Source of the DNA: Verrucomicrobiota bacterium
GTDB taxonomy: Bacteria > Verrucomicrobiota > Verrucomicrobiia > Opitutales > Opitutaceae
Direction: 5' to 3'
Length of the DNA: 64,000 nucleotides
NCBI GenBank assembly: GCA_018239845.1
Contig: JAFEGO010000069.1
Coordinates: 1 to 64,000, forward strand
Position 1 is the stretch's first letter; every line of letters begins with the position of its first letter. Positions 10,501 to 19,724 of the stretch are shown piece by piece. A program made the position numbers and the translations under genes. Below the pieces are notes generated by a model. The model ran no database searches, was not told the DNA's origin, and saw only the letters and a list, made by a program, of their open reading frames with translations.

Positions 10501-11911
10501 GACACTCGCTGGTGGCATCCTGGCATTGGGCTCCAGTGGCGCACTGGGCGGATCCGGCAACATCACCTTCACGGGCGGCAGGCTGCAGTTCGGCGCGAAC
10601 AATACCAACGATTATGCGTCCCGCATCGCCAATAGCACGGACGCGATTTTCCTGGATACCAACGGCCAGACGGTGACCCTGGCCGGTAATCTTGATTCGA
10701 GCAATACGGGCGGTCTGAGAAAAACCGGGGCGGGAACTTTGGTCCTCACGGCGGCAAACACCTACAGAGGGACCACCACGCTCGCCGGCGGCACGTTAAC
10801 CGTTGATGGCAACGGGCAGCTCGGCGCCGGTGCGCTTGCGGTTAATGACGGTACGCTGAACCTCAACGGCACCGTCGCCTCCACAGTGGCAGGCTTGAGC
10901 GGCTCCGGTGGCGTGATCAACCTGGCATCGACGTCCGGCTTGGGCGTCCAGCAGAGCGGCGACAGTGTCTTTTCCGGCTCGTTTACCGGAGCGGGAGGCT
11001 TCACGAAAGACGGGACTGGCTCTCTGAGCCTCAACGGCGTCAACGATCAGACCGGCACGACCGTCCTTTCGGGTGGTCAGGTCATCGTCGCGGCCGGCGC
11101 GAAACTCGCGGCCGACACCAGCAATGTGGTCTTCGCCGGCGGTACCCTCACGCTCAACAACGACACCCAAACCCTCTCGGCCGTGTCCGGCAATTCGGGC
11201 ACGCTTCAGCTTGGCTCGAATCACATGCTTACGCTGCGGGGCGGAACCGGAGGCGGCATCGGTGCGGGTACATTCAATGGCACGATTGCGGGCGCGGGCG
11301 GCATAACGATAGACGCGGGCGGTGACACCGCCACGTGGGGCGGGTCCTCGAGCAATACCCGGACGGGCGTGACGCGCATCAATTCCGGCACCCTCGCACT
11401 CGCCAAAACCAATGGAGCCCTGGCGATCGGTGGCGGCGCCGTCGAGTTGTCGGGCGGTTCGATGAGGTTGGACGGCGATCAGCAAATTGCCCGGACTGCA
11501 TCACTCACCTTGGACGGCGGCACGTTCAACCTGAACGACCGGACGCAAACGTTTGCCACGGCTTTGCTGGTGAAAGGGGATAGTATTATCGACTTTGGCG
11601 CGAGTGGCTTGGGCGCACTCTCGTTTGCTTCGAGTTCCTCCAGCTTTTGGTCCGGCACCCTCACCTTGGTGAATTTCTCCGCGTCCAGCCACCTGAGCTT
11701 TGGCACCGACGCCTCCGGCCTTAACCAAGCCCAGCTCGCCTCTCTCCTCACCAGTGGGTATTCGGGCCGTTTCATGCTCGATTCGCATGGCAACCTGGCG
11801 CTGACCGCGGTGCCCGAGCCTGCGAGTTATGCCGCATTTATCGCGACCGCTGGATTGGCGGCCGCCTTCTGGCACCGCCGCCGTCGTTCCCCATTGGGCG
11901 GCCAAGCGTGA
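7595..11911 (+). CDS. Autotransporter-type beta-strand repeat protein with PEP-CTERM anchor
   Basis: 1438 aa, secreted and probably surface-displayed. The ATG at 7595 is followed by a long n-region and a hydrophobic segment ending in TGAAQT, a plausible signal peptide (an alternative ATG at 7634 shortens it). The body is a Gly/Thr/Ser/Asn-rich parallel beta-helix of autotransporter-associated repeats such as TKTGAGTLTLTGANTYTG. Six consecutive 92-residue units are near-identical. The C-terminus is a PEP-CTERM sorting signal: VPEPASYAAF, a hydrophobic helix, then HRRRRS. No outer-membrane translocator barrel is present, so sorting should depend on an exosortase elsewhere in the genome. The protein at 16233-19487 is a clear paralog, sharing for example SPTPTGTWD near the mature N-terminus. 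An adhesin or matrix-scaffold role is inferred. Confidence 0.9.
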   Translation: MKKFTLISDHKAGMQLHSLREILVGAVVVFALNATGAAQTLFWSANLGSPTPTGTWDTSTANWSVNSDGSSPQTWAGGSAATFSAGAGGTGTYTVTLSGTQAASGLTVKSGALTLSGGTLSLSSGSPINVADGSSLSIGSAFSAGSGFSFAGNTTGTMQLSGSGNAIGGNVAVNSGTLTIGGSGTYSAGTAFSIASGATLQLSSLYTNINSTVYTGTGTLNVNGGWLLGNNSILGSFQGAIKISGTNNYLSFTSNYAPNSAASVDVGSGAKLYLRETTSLSVGSKISGSGTLIRDNNSGTVTLTNANNSFTGALSISSGGKITVDAAGSIGTPALAFGTGGGTVTFNNGSQTLTSLSSSVTASAVALSNSTTLTLNEGSSTNDSYSGAITGGGSVIKTGAGSMNLKGTNSYTGGTTVNAGTLTVSTGASLGTGALTVNAGTLNLSNASQTVGALGGTGGTVNLGSGHTLTTNASTSSSFAGTLAGSGNFTKAGAGTLTLTGANTYTGTTTLAGGTVALGSSGALGGSGNLTFTGGALQYSAVNTQDYASRIANSTGAIFLDTNGQAVTLTGNLGSSNTGGLTKTGAGTLTLTGANTYTGTTTLAGGTVALGSSGALGGSGSITFTGGGLQYGANNANDYSSRMVNSTAAILLDTNGQAVTLADNLDSSNTGGLTKTGAGTLTLAGANAYTGTTTLAGGTVALGSSGALGGSGNITFTGGGLQYSANNTNDYASRIANSTGTILLDTNGQAVTLTGNLDSSNTGGLTKTGAGTLTLAGANAYTGTTTLASGTVALGSSGALGGSGNITFTGGGLKYSENNTNDYASRIANSTGAIILDTNGQAVRLAGNLGSGNTGGLTKTGAGTLTLAGTNTYGGTTTLAGGTMVLDSNGALGGSGNITFTGGGLQYGMNNANDYASRIANSTGAILLDTNGLAVTWAGNIDSSNTGGLTKTGAGTLTLAGANTYTGTTTLAGGILALGSSGALGGSGNITFTGGRLQFGANNTNDYASRIANSTDAIFLDTNGQTVTLAGNLDSSNTGGLRKTGAGTLVLTAANTYRGTTTLAGGTLTVDGNGQLGAGALAVNDGTLNLNGTVASTVAGLSGSGGVINLASTSGLGVQQSGDSVFSGSFTGAGGFTKDGTGSLSLNGVNDQTGTTVLSGGQVIVAAGAKLAADTSNVVFAGGTLTLNNDTQTLSAVSGNSGTLQLGSNHMLTLRGGTGGGIGAGTFNGTIAGAGGITIDAGGDTATWGGSSSNTRTGVTRINSGTLALAKTNGALAIGGGAVELSGGSMRLDGDQQIARTASLTLDGGTFNLNDRTQTFATALLVKGDSIIDFGASGLGALSFASSSSSFWSGTLTLVNFSASSHLSFGTDASGLNQAQLASLLTSGYSGRFMLDSHGNLALTAVPEPASYAAFIATAGLAAAFWHRRRRSPLGGQA
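9095..10750 (+). repeat. Six tandem 276-bp coding repeats
   Basis: Six consecutive 276-bp units start at 9095, 9371, 9647, 9923, 10199 and 10475, with a diverging seventh from 10751. Each encodes 92 residues running from GANTYTGTTTLAGG through GALGGSGNITFTGG and DYASRIANST to NTGGLTKTGAGTL. The period is a whole number of codons, so gain or loss of units keeps the frame. Near-identity at the DNA level points to recent expansion or homogenisation. Confidence 0.92.
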
Positions 11912-12338
11912 CGCGCGCCTGTGCTCCCTTTCCCGCCCGATCATGCGAGTCAGCTTCGACGATAACCACCGGGTATCGGGCATGGCTGCGCCACACGGTC
12001 GGCCCTCACGTCAGCGACTCAAGCGCCCTTATATAAAACCTGAATGGCCGATTCGGGACGCGGGTGTCACCGGCCCGCACAGCGTCAGGGATCTGTTTCT
12101 GGAGGCACCGAACCAGCGCGCCATCGGCTACTGATCCGGCAGCAGCAGGAATTCCTGCTGCTGCCGGAGCTCTGTATTTCCAAGGATCGGTATTTTGGCG
12201 GAATCGACCTTTTCCGCTTCCAACCGTTGATCGCAATACTTCGGGTCCGCTCGTTCACCTTCGACCTGCGTTAAAGGGTACATTGCGAATGGCCGCCCCG
12301 CCTGCGGCCCGGTCGGGTTGAGGGTGTCCGCTAGCCGC
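11912..12338. other. Intergenic region between convergent genes
   Basis: 427 bp without a supported gene, between the first PEP-CTERM gene and the hybrid kinase, which converge. It holds the 34-bp perfect palindrome at 12135-12168. Short open frames on both strands have no family features. Confidence 0.5.
12135..12168. repeat. 34-bp perfect palindrome
   Basis: Two 17-base arms meet without a loop: TCCGGCAGCAGCAGGAA followed immediately by its exact reverse complement. The CAGCAG/CTGCTG content gives an additional internal triplet repeat. It lies between convergent genes, but no T-run follows on either strand, so a standard terminator is unlikely. It may be a protein-binding or recombination site, or a rho-dependent pause hairpin. 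Confidence 0.85.
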
Positions 12339-15300
12339 TTACGGTCGATGGCGGGGAGTGGAATCGGGGGGATTGGCTGGCGCACTGCACCGCTGCACGA
12401 TTACCAGGCGGAGTTGGGCGATTTCGTCCGCCACCCTGCCCAATATTTGTTCCAGTTGGTCTTTGGGGCGTCCTTGGCCGACGGCGGTCTCCAGCATATC
12501 GAGAAGTTTTTCGAGTCCGCGTGCCTGCACCAACAGCCCGAGATTGTGCACCGCGTGCAGCCTGGCGGTGCTTTCGGGGGAGCCTTGGGCGACCGCGGTC
12601 TTCGCCGCCTCGAAGGCGGTTTCCAGATCGCGCAGAAATCTCGGCAGTACCTCGTCGGCCGGCCCGACCATGAGCAAGCGGCCGAATTCCGGTCCGGCCG
12701 ACTCGCTGTCAGGCTCGGTTTGATCCAGGCCGTCGCTTTTACCGGAGGGAGGAGGCGTCAAGTTCAGTTTGGCCAGGACGGTGCAGAGGCGGGTTTGACT
12801 CACGGGCTTGCTGATGAAGTCCGTCGCGCCGGCGGCGAGAATCTGTTTTCTCGATTCCGTGGTCGCAGAGGCGGATATCACAATGATCGGCGGACAGCTC
12901 TTGCCCAGCCGATCGCGCATTTGCTTCAGCGCTTCGCTGCCGGACATATCGGGCAGCGACCAGTCGGTAATGATCACGTCATAAGTCTCCTGCTCCAGCA
13001 AGGCGAACGACTCGGTGAAATTCGACGCCCAATCCACGTGGAAATCGAGTTCCCCCATGTAGTATCCAAGGACGAGCCGATTGTAGCGTTCATCCTCGAT
13101 CGCCAGCACTCGCAGGTTGGGCAGCAGGACGTTTTGGCGGGTCAAAGGGGCGTCGCTGCGCTGAAGCGGCACCCGAAACCAGAATGTCGTCTGTCCGTCG
13201 GCACTTTCCGCTCCCACGTCGCCGCCCATCAGCTTCATATATTGGCGGCACAGGCCCAGCCCGATGCCGGAGCCCTCGGCGCCGGTGTCCGCAGCCTGGC
13301 GGCCGCGCCCGAAAGGGAGAAAGCAGCGGTCCAGCTCTTCCGGCGTCAAGGTCGGCCCGGGGCTCGTGACCCGCACGGTTAAGTTTATTTTTTCCGGGCC
13401 CGGCGACTCGATGGAGAGCGAGATGTCCGCTCGCGCGGGCGATCCGTATTTGCGCGCATTCGACAGAAAATTACCGAGCACCAGCCGGATCTTGCCTTGA
13501 TCTCCGTGGCAGGAGTGGGCGTCGGGCACCGGGCTTACCAGGCGGAAGAGGCCTTCATCCCGGTCGAAACGACGACAGGTCGTCCGCACCAGTTCGACGA
13601 TTTCAAAGTCCTCCTCGTTGAGCGAGATCTTGCCTTCCTCGATGCGGGAGAGATCGAGCACTTCGTCCACGGTCGCACGGAGTTGTTCGGCACAGGCGCT
13701 CAGCGAGTCCGCCAGCAGATCGTCGCGTTTGTCCCTGGCCCTGGCTGCGACGATCCGCGCCACGCCGATCACTCCATTCATCGGATTGCGGATCTCGTGA
13801 TTCATCCGCGCAAGAAACTCGTCCTTGAACGCGTTGGCCTTGCGCAGCTGCTCGGTTCGCGAGTCCACGATTCGCGTCAACTCCAGGTTGCGTTGGTGCA
13901 GGATCCGGGTTCGCCACCGCAGCAGGCCGAAGAAACTGCCGGACACCGCAAGGGTCCCGAGCAAGGCGCCGGGCCAGCTCAGCCACCACGGCCGCGCCCG
14001 GTGAATGACGTGGCGGACCGCGCGTTCGAGTCCGGCGACCGAAGCCCGCACCTGAACATCGTTGTCCCCGTAACTCAGGCGCGGCAGCACCACCGTGGAG
14101 CCGGCCTCGACCGGCTCCCAAGGGCTGTCGCCGACCTTCAGGCTATAGGTGGGGCTTTGCCACGGCCACAACCGCGGCGCTGGCAAGGTAAGCCGGACCA
14201 AGCTTTGCCCGGCTGACAGACCGCTTTCGGGCAAAGCGCTGCCGTCCGCCTGCTTGAAATCCAGACGAATCTCGGGCTGGCGGATGAAACGCGGCTCCGA
14301 AAATCGCAGCACTTCGCCTTCGCAAATCGCGACCAGGTTGTCGTCCTGCACCCGGATCTCAATTGGCGTGGATGAACCGGGGATGTCGAGGGGTTCCATG
14401 ACTCCGGTTTTCGGGTCAAAACGTGCCGCCACGCGAAGTCCCTGGCGGGTGCGGCCAAGCACATAAAAATCGTTCCGCCAGTGGATCGCGCTCTGCAATG
14501 AGCTGAAGGGCAGGTTGCAGAGCAGCCGGCCGGTCTCATCATAAAAATCGCCGTTGCTGTCCATGACACTGAACTCACCGTCTTCGATGGTGGCCCAGCA
14601 GTAGCCGTGTCCGAAGGTCGAGAGGACCTCGCCGTCGGCATTGTAGCGAAAGACCCCGCTTCTGGTATAAACCAGAAAGCCCTTTGAATGTTTCAGCGGA
14701 ACGACGCAGTTAGGGGGAAACGGCGGCGAGACGTGGCGGATCCGTCCGTCGCGATCAAGTAGCAGCACATCGTTGAGTTCCGGCGGACCGAACCATTGCA
14801 CCATGGCGAGGCGGTCGGGCGATACTTCCGCCATGACCACCTGGCCCGTCTTCAGCTGGGGCAGGGGAAACTGCCGCTTGCCCCATGTGAGGTGGCCGGA
14901 TTCCGCGGTGACCAGTTCGCCGGACTTCAATTCCAACATGCCCAGAACCGCCGGGAGATTCAGGCCCGCGTCGGTTCCATCGAGAAAGAATTGTCCGTTG
15001 GTGGTTAGCAGTATGATCCCCCGGTGTGTATAAATAATATCATACGCCACGCCCGGAATCTTGGCGGCTTGCATATACCCGGGGTCAGGCAACAGGTAGA
15101 ATCCATGCTGCCCGCTGGCCAGGAGTCCATCCTCCGTGGGCTGCAGGTTTTGCAATACCTGATCGTCGGGTGGGCTCGGGAGCAGCCGTTGGGTCTTGTT
15201 TATCCTGGAATAGGCGATGACACCGGAGGAGGTTGGAAAATAGGAATAATTGCGCAGGACCGCCCCCCAGGATCCGGGTACCAAAGCGTCCCGCACCTGC

Positions 15301-16079
15301 CCCCAATCATGGGAGGATTTATCCGAAATCAGCGCTCCGGGCGGAAAAGCGGCGCTCTTCGGCCACGTTTTCGCCCCGTCGAAGAAGAAGCTGTCATTCG
15401 CGGCCGGTCCGCGCATGAGGCATGAATTTGCAAGCTCGACCGCACTTCTCGATTCAGCGGACTTCAGAAAAGTCGTGCCGTTCCATGTCCACACTCCCCC
15501 GAGATCCTGTTCAAAAGCGGAAATGGTGGTTCCGTAGCGCTGCAAGATCAGAGACGCCTTGGCCGGATGCTCGAACACCCGTCGCACGTGTCCGTCTTCT
15601 GTGATACAGCAGATCGATCCATTCGAACTCAGGAACGCCTGTGAGTCGTCCCCCAGGATGCTTCTCATATCCGCCTCGGTAGGAATCGGTATCCAGTCGC
15701 TTCCTCTCGCGAGCCAGCATCTTTTCGTGCTCGCTGCCAAAAGCCCGCCTTTAAAGGATGCCAGTTGTACGATTATTTCGGGAGGCGGGGAGCGCTTGCT
15801 CCAGCGGATGGCTCCTTGCTCATAGATTCCGGCAAAGGTGCGGGTGGCCCAGGCGCCATTTGGCAGCTGCGCCCAAGAGGTACGAGCCGCCCCGGCTTCG
15901 CTCGGCACGCCGTCGAGCTTGTAGAAACGCGGCGCATACTCCGCCCTGACGTTTCCGCGCCCCGGAACCAGGAAGAGCCCCGCTATCGTTAGGATGGTTG
16001 CGCGTGATATTTTCACGGAGTCTCTCACCGCGTTGTATACTCGTTTCCGGGAAGGCAGGGTCAAGTGTTTGGGGATCAT
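12339..16079 (-). CDS. Hybrid sensor histidine kinase with periplasmic propeller, Y_Y_Y domain, receiver and Hpt-like domain
   Basis: 1246 aa, a one-protein phosphorelay of the hybrid two-component type. A signal/anchor segment (about 25-45) precedes a large periplasmic part (about 50-600) with repeated beta-strand blades and a Y_Y_Y-like module (about 605-690). A membrane helix follows at about 695-718. HisKA has the acceptor H761 in ARMNHEIRNPMNG. The HATPase has N874 (GNFLSNARKYG) and the G box GSGIGLGL. The C-terminal receiver has the acceptor D1039 in VIITDWSLPD. The last about 100 residues look like an Hpt helix bundle, but the usual HxxKG is replaced by H1175-AV-H1178-N, so phosphotransfer through it is doubtful. 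No DNA-binding domain is present; the LuxR-type regulator at 20264-20935 is the obvious candidate partner. The ATG at 16079 gives the signal segment; no Shine-Dalgarno and no island palindrome precede it. Confidence 0.88.
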   Translation of the reverse strand: MIPKHLTLPSRKRVYNAVRDSVKISRATILTIAGLFLVPGRGNVRAEYAPRFYKLDGVPSEAGAARTSWAQLPNGAWATRTFAGIYEQGAIRWSKRSPPPEIIVQLASFKGGLLAASTKRCWLARGSDWIPIPTEADMRSILGDDSQAFLSSNGSICCITEDGHVRRVFEHPAKASLILQRYGTTISAFEQDLGGVWTWNGTTFLKSAESRSAVELANSCLMRGPAANDSFFFDGAKTWPKSAAFPPGALISDKSSHDWGQVRDALVPGSWGAVLRNYSYFPTSSGVIAYSRINKTQRLLPSPPDDQVLQNLQPTEDGLLASGQHGFYLLPDPGYMQAAKIPGVAYDIIYTHRGIILLTTNGQFFLDGTDAGLNLPAVLGMLELKSGELVTAESGHLTWGKRQFPLPQLKTGQVVMAEVSPDRLAMVQWFGPPELNDVLLLDRDGRIRHVSPPFPPNCVVPLKHSKGFLVYTRSGVFRYNADGEVLSTFGHGYCWATIEDGEFSVMDSNGDFYDETGRLLCNLPFSSLQSAIHWRNDFYVLGRTRQGLRVAARFDPKTGVMEPLDIPGSSTPIEIRVQDDNLVAICEGEVLRFSEPRFIRQPEIRLDFKQADGSALPESGLSAGQSLVRLTLPAPRLWPWQSPTYSLKVGDSPWEPVEAGSTVVLPRLSYGDNDVQVRASVAGLERAVRHVIHRARPWWLSWPGALLGTLAVSGSFFGLLRWRTRILHQRNLELTRIVDSRTEQLRKANAFKDEFLARMNHEIRNPMNGVIGVARIVAARARDKRDDLLADSLSACAEQLRATVDEVLDLSRIEEGKISLNEEDFEIVELVRTTCRRFDRDEGLFRLVSPVPDAHSCHGDQGKIRLVLGNFLSNARKYGSPARADISLSIESPGPEKINLTVRVTSPGPTLTPEELDRCFLPFGRGRQAADTGAEGSGIGLGLCRQYMKLMGGDVGAESADGQTTFWFRVPLQRSDAPLTRQNVLLPNLRVLAIEDERYNRLVLGYYMGELDFHVDWASNFTESFALLEQETYDVIITDWSLPDMSGSEALKQMRDRLGKSCPPIIVISASATTESRKQILAAGATDFISKPVSQTRLCTVLAKLNLTPPPSGKSDGLDQTEPDSESAGPEFGRLLMVGPADEVLPRFLRDLETAFEAAKTAVAQGSPESTARLHAVHNLGLLVQARGLEKLLDMLETAVGQGRPKDQLEQILGRVADEIAQLRLVIVQRCSAPANPPDSTPRHRP

Positions 16080-16232
16080 CGCTCATTGATACGAGAGGTT
16101 TGCGATAAGGAGGATGATGCGAGAACGAGCGTTTCGCTGCGGATGCCGAGAGTGTTTGCGGCGGAAAACATAGCGGCGATCCCGGCGAGCACGGTCCGGT
16201 CGCGGGCAATGCGATTCGGTGGCGGCCGTCAG

Positions 16233-19200
16233 TCAGGCAATCCGCTGCCGACGGCGACTCCAGAGCGCTGCGCCGGTGGCCGCGACACCGAACAACATGG
16301 CGTAGGTCGAGGGCTCAGGCACGGCGGTAAGAGTCAGATAGCCGTTGGCATCGAGTCCGAAACCGCGGGAAAACCCATTGATGGCGATCGAGGCGATCTG
16401 CGTGGCATTGAGCCCGGAGGCGTCCGTGCCAAACCGCAGCCGGCTGGAATCGCTGAAATTCACGAGCGTCAGCGTTCCGGACCAGAATGTGCCGGCACTG
16501 GAAGCGAACGAGAGGGCGCCGCCGCCGCCGGCACCGAAATCGATCACCGCATTTCCGTTGACGTGCAACGCGGTGCCGAACGCCTGCGTCATGTTGTTCA
16601 GCTCGAGCGTACCTCCGCCCAGCGTCAGGGTGGCGGCCCGGGCGATTTCCTGGCTGCCTTCGAACCGTAGCGTGCCACCTGCGAGCTCCACGTCTCCCCC
16701 GCCGATCGCAACGGCGCCGCCCGATTTGGCCAGGGCGAGCATGCCGGCATTGATCCGTGTGACACCGGAGTTCAGATTATCGGATGATCCGCCGAGCGTC
16801 ATCGTCGCACCGTCGGCAGCCAAGGTCATGCCGCCCCGGCCGGAGATCACGCCGCCGTATGTCCCGCCGCCTTGTAGGGTCAGCATATGGTTGGAACCCA
16901 GCTCAATCACGCCGGCGGACCCCGAAAGCGATGCGATCGTCTGGGCATTGTTTTCCAGCGTCAGATTACCGCCGCCCATCACCAATCCCGCAGTGCCGGC
17001 ACTCAGTTTGGCGTCGGCTCCCGAAACGATCAAATCTCCGGCGCTAACCACGGTGGTGCCGGTCTGCGCGTTCGAGCCGGTCAAAGTCAGCGTGCCGATA
17101 CCCAGCTTGGCAAGCCCACCGACGTTCGAGCCGGCGAGATTGCCGGCAAAGACCACGCTTTGGCCATTTGTATCCAATTTTATGGACGCGGAAGAATCGG
17201 CAATTCGCCCGGAGTAGTCATTGGTGTTGCCTGAATTGAATCGCAGCGTTCCTCCGGCAAACGTGATTTCCCCGGTGTTGCCGAGTGCGCTGCCCGAACC
17301 GACCGACAGAATTCCTTTCGCCAGGGTCGTGGTTCCGGTATAGGTGTTGGCTCCGGTCAGCTCGAGCGTGCCCGTGCCGGCCATTTGCAAACTGCCGGTG
17401 CCTTCGAGGATGCCGGCGAAGGTATCGATTGCGCCCGTCGTTGTGACCAGGGTATGGCCGGCGCCGAGGTTCACGGTGCCGCCGGTGCCGTTCAGCGATG
17501 CGACGGACTGGGTGGCATTGTTCAGGTTTACGACCCCGCTGTTGACGGTCAGCGCGCCGGTGCCGGCGGCACTGTTGGCGGAAACCGTCAGCATGCCGCC
17601 GGCCACCGTCGTGCTGCCCGTGTAGGTGTTGGCCCCGGATAAAATCAAGGTCCCGTTGCCCGACTTCAGCAGGTTGCCCTCGCCGGTGATCAGACCTGCG
17701 AAGGTTGCGGTCGCCGTCGTATTGTCGGTCAGCGTGGTGCCGGACTCTAGGTTCACCGCCCCGCCGCTGCCACTGAGCGAGGACACGGATTGGCTGCCGT
17801 TTTTGAAATTTAGCGTGCCTCCATTGACGGCGAGGCTGCCGCCGCCGAGCGCGCCGCCGGCGCCGACGGTCAAAGTGCCGTTGTTCACGACCGTATTGCC
17901 CGTGTAGGTGTTCGCGCCGGTAAGAGTGAGCGAACCGCTGCCGGACTTCGTCAGGTTGCCAGCCCCTTGGAGCACGCCGGCAAAGGTATCGGCTCCCACG
18001 GCATTATCAACGAGGGTGCTCCCGAGGCCCAGGGCGATGACACCACCGGTGCCGTTTAGCGCAGAGACCGACTGGCTCGCGGTGTTTAGGTTGAGAGTGC
18101 CGCCTTTCATGGTGAGAGGACCGCTTCCGACCGATGCGCCGGCCGATACGTTCACGACTCCCGAGTTCAGCGTCATGCCACCGCTGTAGTTGTTTAGACC
18201 CGTGAGGGACAAGGTACCGCTGCCGGCCTTCACCACTGCGCCACCACCGGCGATAACGCCCGCAAATGTGTCGTTCTGCCCGCTGGCTTCCGTCATGGTC
18301 AAGGTCGTCGCGTTCGACAAATTGACCGTCCCCGACGAGCCCGCGGTGTTGAGGCCGGTCAGCGTTTGGCTGGCATTGTTAAAATTTACGGTGCCCCCTC
18401 CCGTCCCGAATGCCACCGCAGCGCTGCCCAATGAGCCGCCGTTTGTGATCGTTAGGGTCCCGCCTGTGTTCAAACTCAATAGACCGGTGAAGGAGTTGTT
18501 CGGGTTCGTCAGCGTCACCAGCCCGCCTGCCACGTCGCGTACGAGCGTTCCGCTGCCCGTGATGGTCGAGCCAATTGAAGTCGTCGAGTTTTCACGGAGG
18601 TACAGCTTGGTGCCCGCACCGACGTCGAGGGTCGCCGAGCTGCTGGGCGCAAAGCCTTGGGTGTACGATAGGTAATTGTTGCTGCCGGAAATCTTGATGG
18701 TGCCGGCAAAGGAGCTGAGCGTGCCATTGTTACCCAGCAGCCAGCCCGTGTTGACATTCAAGGTTCCCGTACCCGTAAGGGTGGTGTTGTTGATGTTCGT
18801 GTAAACCGACGACATCTGCAGGGTGGCACCCGTAGCGACTGAGAGCGTCGTCCCCGAGGAAAACGCGCCGCTGCCGGCGAAGGTCAGGGTGCCGGAGTTT
18901 ACGGCTACGTTGCCGCCAATGGCGTTGCCCGAGCCTGTCAGCCGCATGCTTCCCGTATTGTTGCCGGCGAAGGTAAACCCGCTGGTGCCCCCTAAGGCCG
19001 ATCCGAAAACCAGGCTCGATCCATTCGCGATGTTTATGGCGGATCCACCCTGCAGAGCGACCGTTCCTCCGCTGAAGGTGAGGGCTCCCGTGTTCAAGGT
19101 GAGTCCACCCGCCGTTTGCGTGCCGCTTACCGCCACGGTGAATGTGCCGGTGCCGCCGCTGCCGGCGCTGAAGTACGCGGAGGCGCCGGTCAGCCAGGTC

Positions 19201-19487
19201 TGCATATTCGCGCCGCTTGAGTCCGTGGACCAGGCTGCCGTCGTTGCATCCCAGGTGCCGGTCGGTGTCGGACTATCCGGATTTGCCGCCCAGTAGACCG
19301 TTTGCGCCAAGGACACAGATTGCATGGCGAGCAGGCAAAACCCGGCACATAGGGCGAATCGCTGCGCCTGGGGAAGGCGGCTGCCCCGCCACGATGGCTG
19401 CGAGCGGCCGTTTCCAAGCCGGAGCGAGCCGAAGGCTCCCCGCATGTGTTCAAGCGAAAATTTTACCGTGCGAACCAGGGGTTTCAT
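16233..19487 (-). CDS. Autotransporter-type beta-strand repeat protein with PEP-CTERM anchor (paralog)
   Basis: 1084 aa, secreted and probably surface-exposed. The start at 19487 (MKPLVRTVKF) is favoured over 19502 because an AGGAG sits 9 bases before it. A long n-region and a hydrophobic stretch ending SVSLAQT form the signal. The mature N-terminus (YWAANPDSPTPTGTWDAT) aligns closely with the protein at 7595-11911. The body is the same beta-helix repeat type with more divergent, irregular units such as LTLTGANTYTGNTVV. It ends in the PEP-CTERM signal VPEPSTYAMLF, a hydrophobic helix and RRRQRIA. An exosortase elsewhere is required for processing. The perfect palindrome at 19549-19564 lies 62-77 bp upstream, pointing to shared control with the paralog. 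Confidence 0.9.
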   Translation of the reverse strand: MKPLVRTVKFSLEHMRGAFGSLRLGNGRSQPSWRGSRLPQAQRFALCAGFCLLAMQSVSLAQTVYWAANPDSPTPTGTWDATTAAWSTDSSGANMQTWLTGASAYFSAGSGGTGTFTVAVSGTQTAGGLTLNTGALTFSGGTVALQGGSAINIANGSSLVFGSALGGTSGFTFAGNNTGSMRLTGSGNAIGGNVAVNSGTLTFAGSGAFSSGTTLSVATGATLQMSSVYTNINNTTLTGTGTLNVNTGWLLGNNGTLSSFAGTIKISGSNNYLSYTQGFAPSSSATLDVGAGTKLYLRENSTTSIGSTITGSGTLVRDVAGGLVTLTNPNNSFTGLLSLNTGGTLTITNGGSLGSAAVAFGTGGGTVNFNNASQTLTGLNTAGSSGTVNLSNATTLTMTEASGQNDTFAGVIAGGGAVVKAGSGTLSLTGLNNYSGGMTLNSGVVNVSAGASVGSGPLTMKGGTLNLNTASQSVSALNGTGGVIALGLGSTLVDNAVGADTFAGVLQGAGNLTKSGSGSLTLTGANTYTGNTVVNNGTLTVGAGGALGGGSLAVNGGTLNFKNGSQSVSSLSGSGGAVNLESGTTLTDNTTATATFAGLITGEGNLLKSGNGTLILSGANTYTGSTTVAGGMLTVSANSAAGTGALTVNSGVVNLNNATQSVASLNGTGGTVNLGAGHTLVTTTGAIDTFAGILEGTGSLQMAGTGTLELTGANTYTGTTTLAKGILSVGSGSALGNTGEITFAGGTLRFNSGNTNDYSGRIADSSASIKLDTNGQSVVFAGNLAGSNVGGLAKLGIGTLTLTGSNAQTGTTVVSAGDLIVSGADAKLSAGTAGLVMGGGNLTLENNAQTIASLSGSAGVIELGSNHMLTLQGGGTYGGVISGRGGMTLAADGATMTLGGSSDNLNSGVTRINAGMLALAKSGGAVAIGGGDVELAGGTLRFEGSQEIARAATLTLGGGTLELNNMTQAFGTALHVNGNAVIDFGAGGGGALSFASSAGTFWSGTLTLVNFSDSSRLRFGTDASGLNATQIASIAINGFSRGFGLDANGYLTLTAVPEPSTYAMLFGVAATGAALWSRRRQRIA

Positions 19488-19548
19488 AATTGGTCTCCTC
19501 ATGACGGCGCAGCCTCCTCTGAACGCCCGGTATTTCGAGACCTTAGCT

Positions 19549-19564
19549 TACCTTTTAAAAGGTA
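19549..19564. promoter_or_regulatory. Operator-like palindrome TACC-N8-GGTA (perfect)
   Basis: TACCTTTTAAAAGGTA is a perfect 16-bp palindrome centred about 69 bp before the start of the second PEP-CTERM gene (minus strand). It is the best-conserved copy of the island motif and lies in the divergent region before 19781-20248. Confidence 0.65.
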
Positions 19565-19724
19565 ATCAGGAGTGTGTCTCCTTGCACTTAATCAGGGGTC
19601 TCGTGCCAGCCGCCAAGCCGCGCCGCAGGGGGGAGATCCACTGTCGTCCGGTAGCCGGCGACGGGAAGCCCCTCACCTCCGGTGCCCGTAACCGGCCGGG
19701 CACAAAACGAACAGGGGTCGGGAT

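Noticed and set aside
9095-10750. CRISPR-like array
   Set aside because: The 276-bp units are contiguous coding repeats without spacers and keep the reading frame.
12128-12385. Short minus-strand frame reading through the 34-bp palindrome
   Set aside because: No family features and overlaps the end of the hybrid kinase; the Gln/Leu runs come from the CAG/CTG palindrome.
15820-16209. Alternative frame at the start of the hybrid kinase (MSDDPQTLDP)
   Set aside because: It lacks a signal segment and any domain; the kinase frame starting at 16079 is continuous with all domains.
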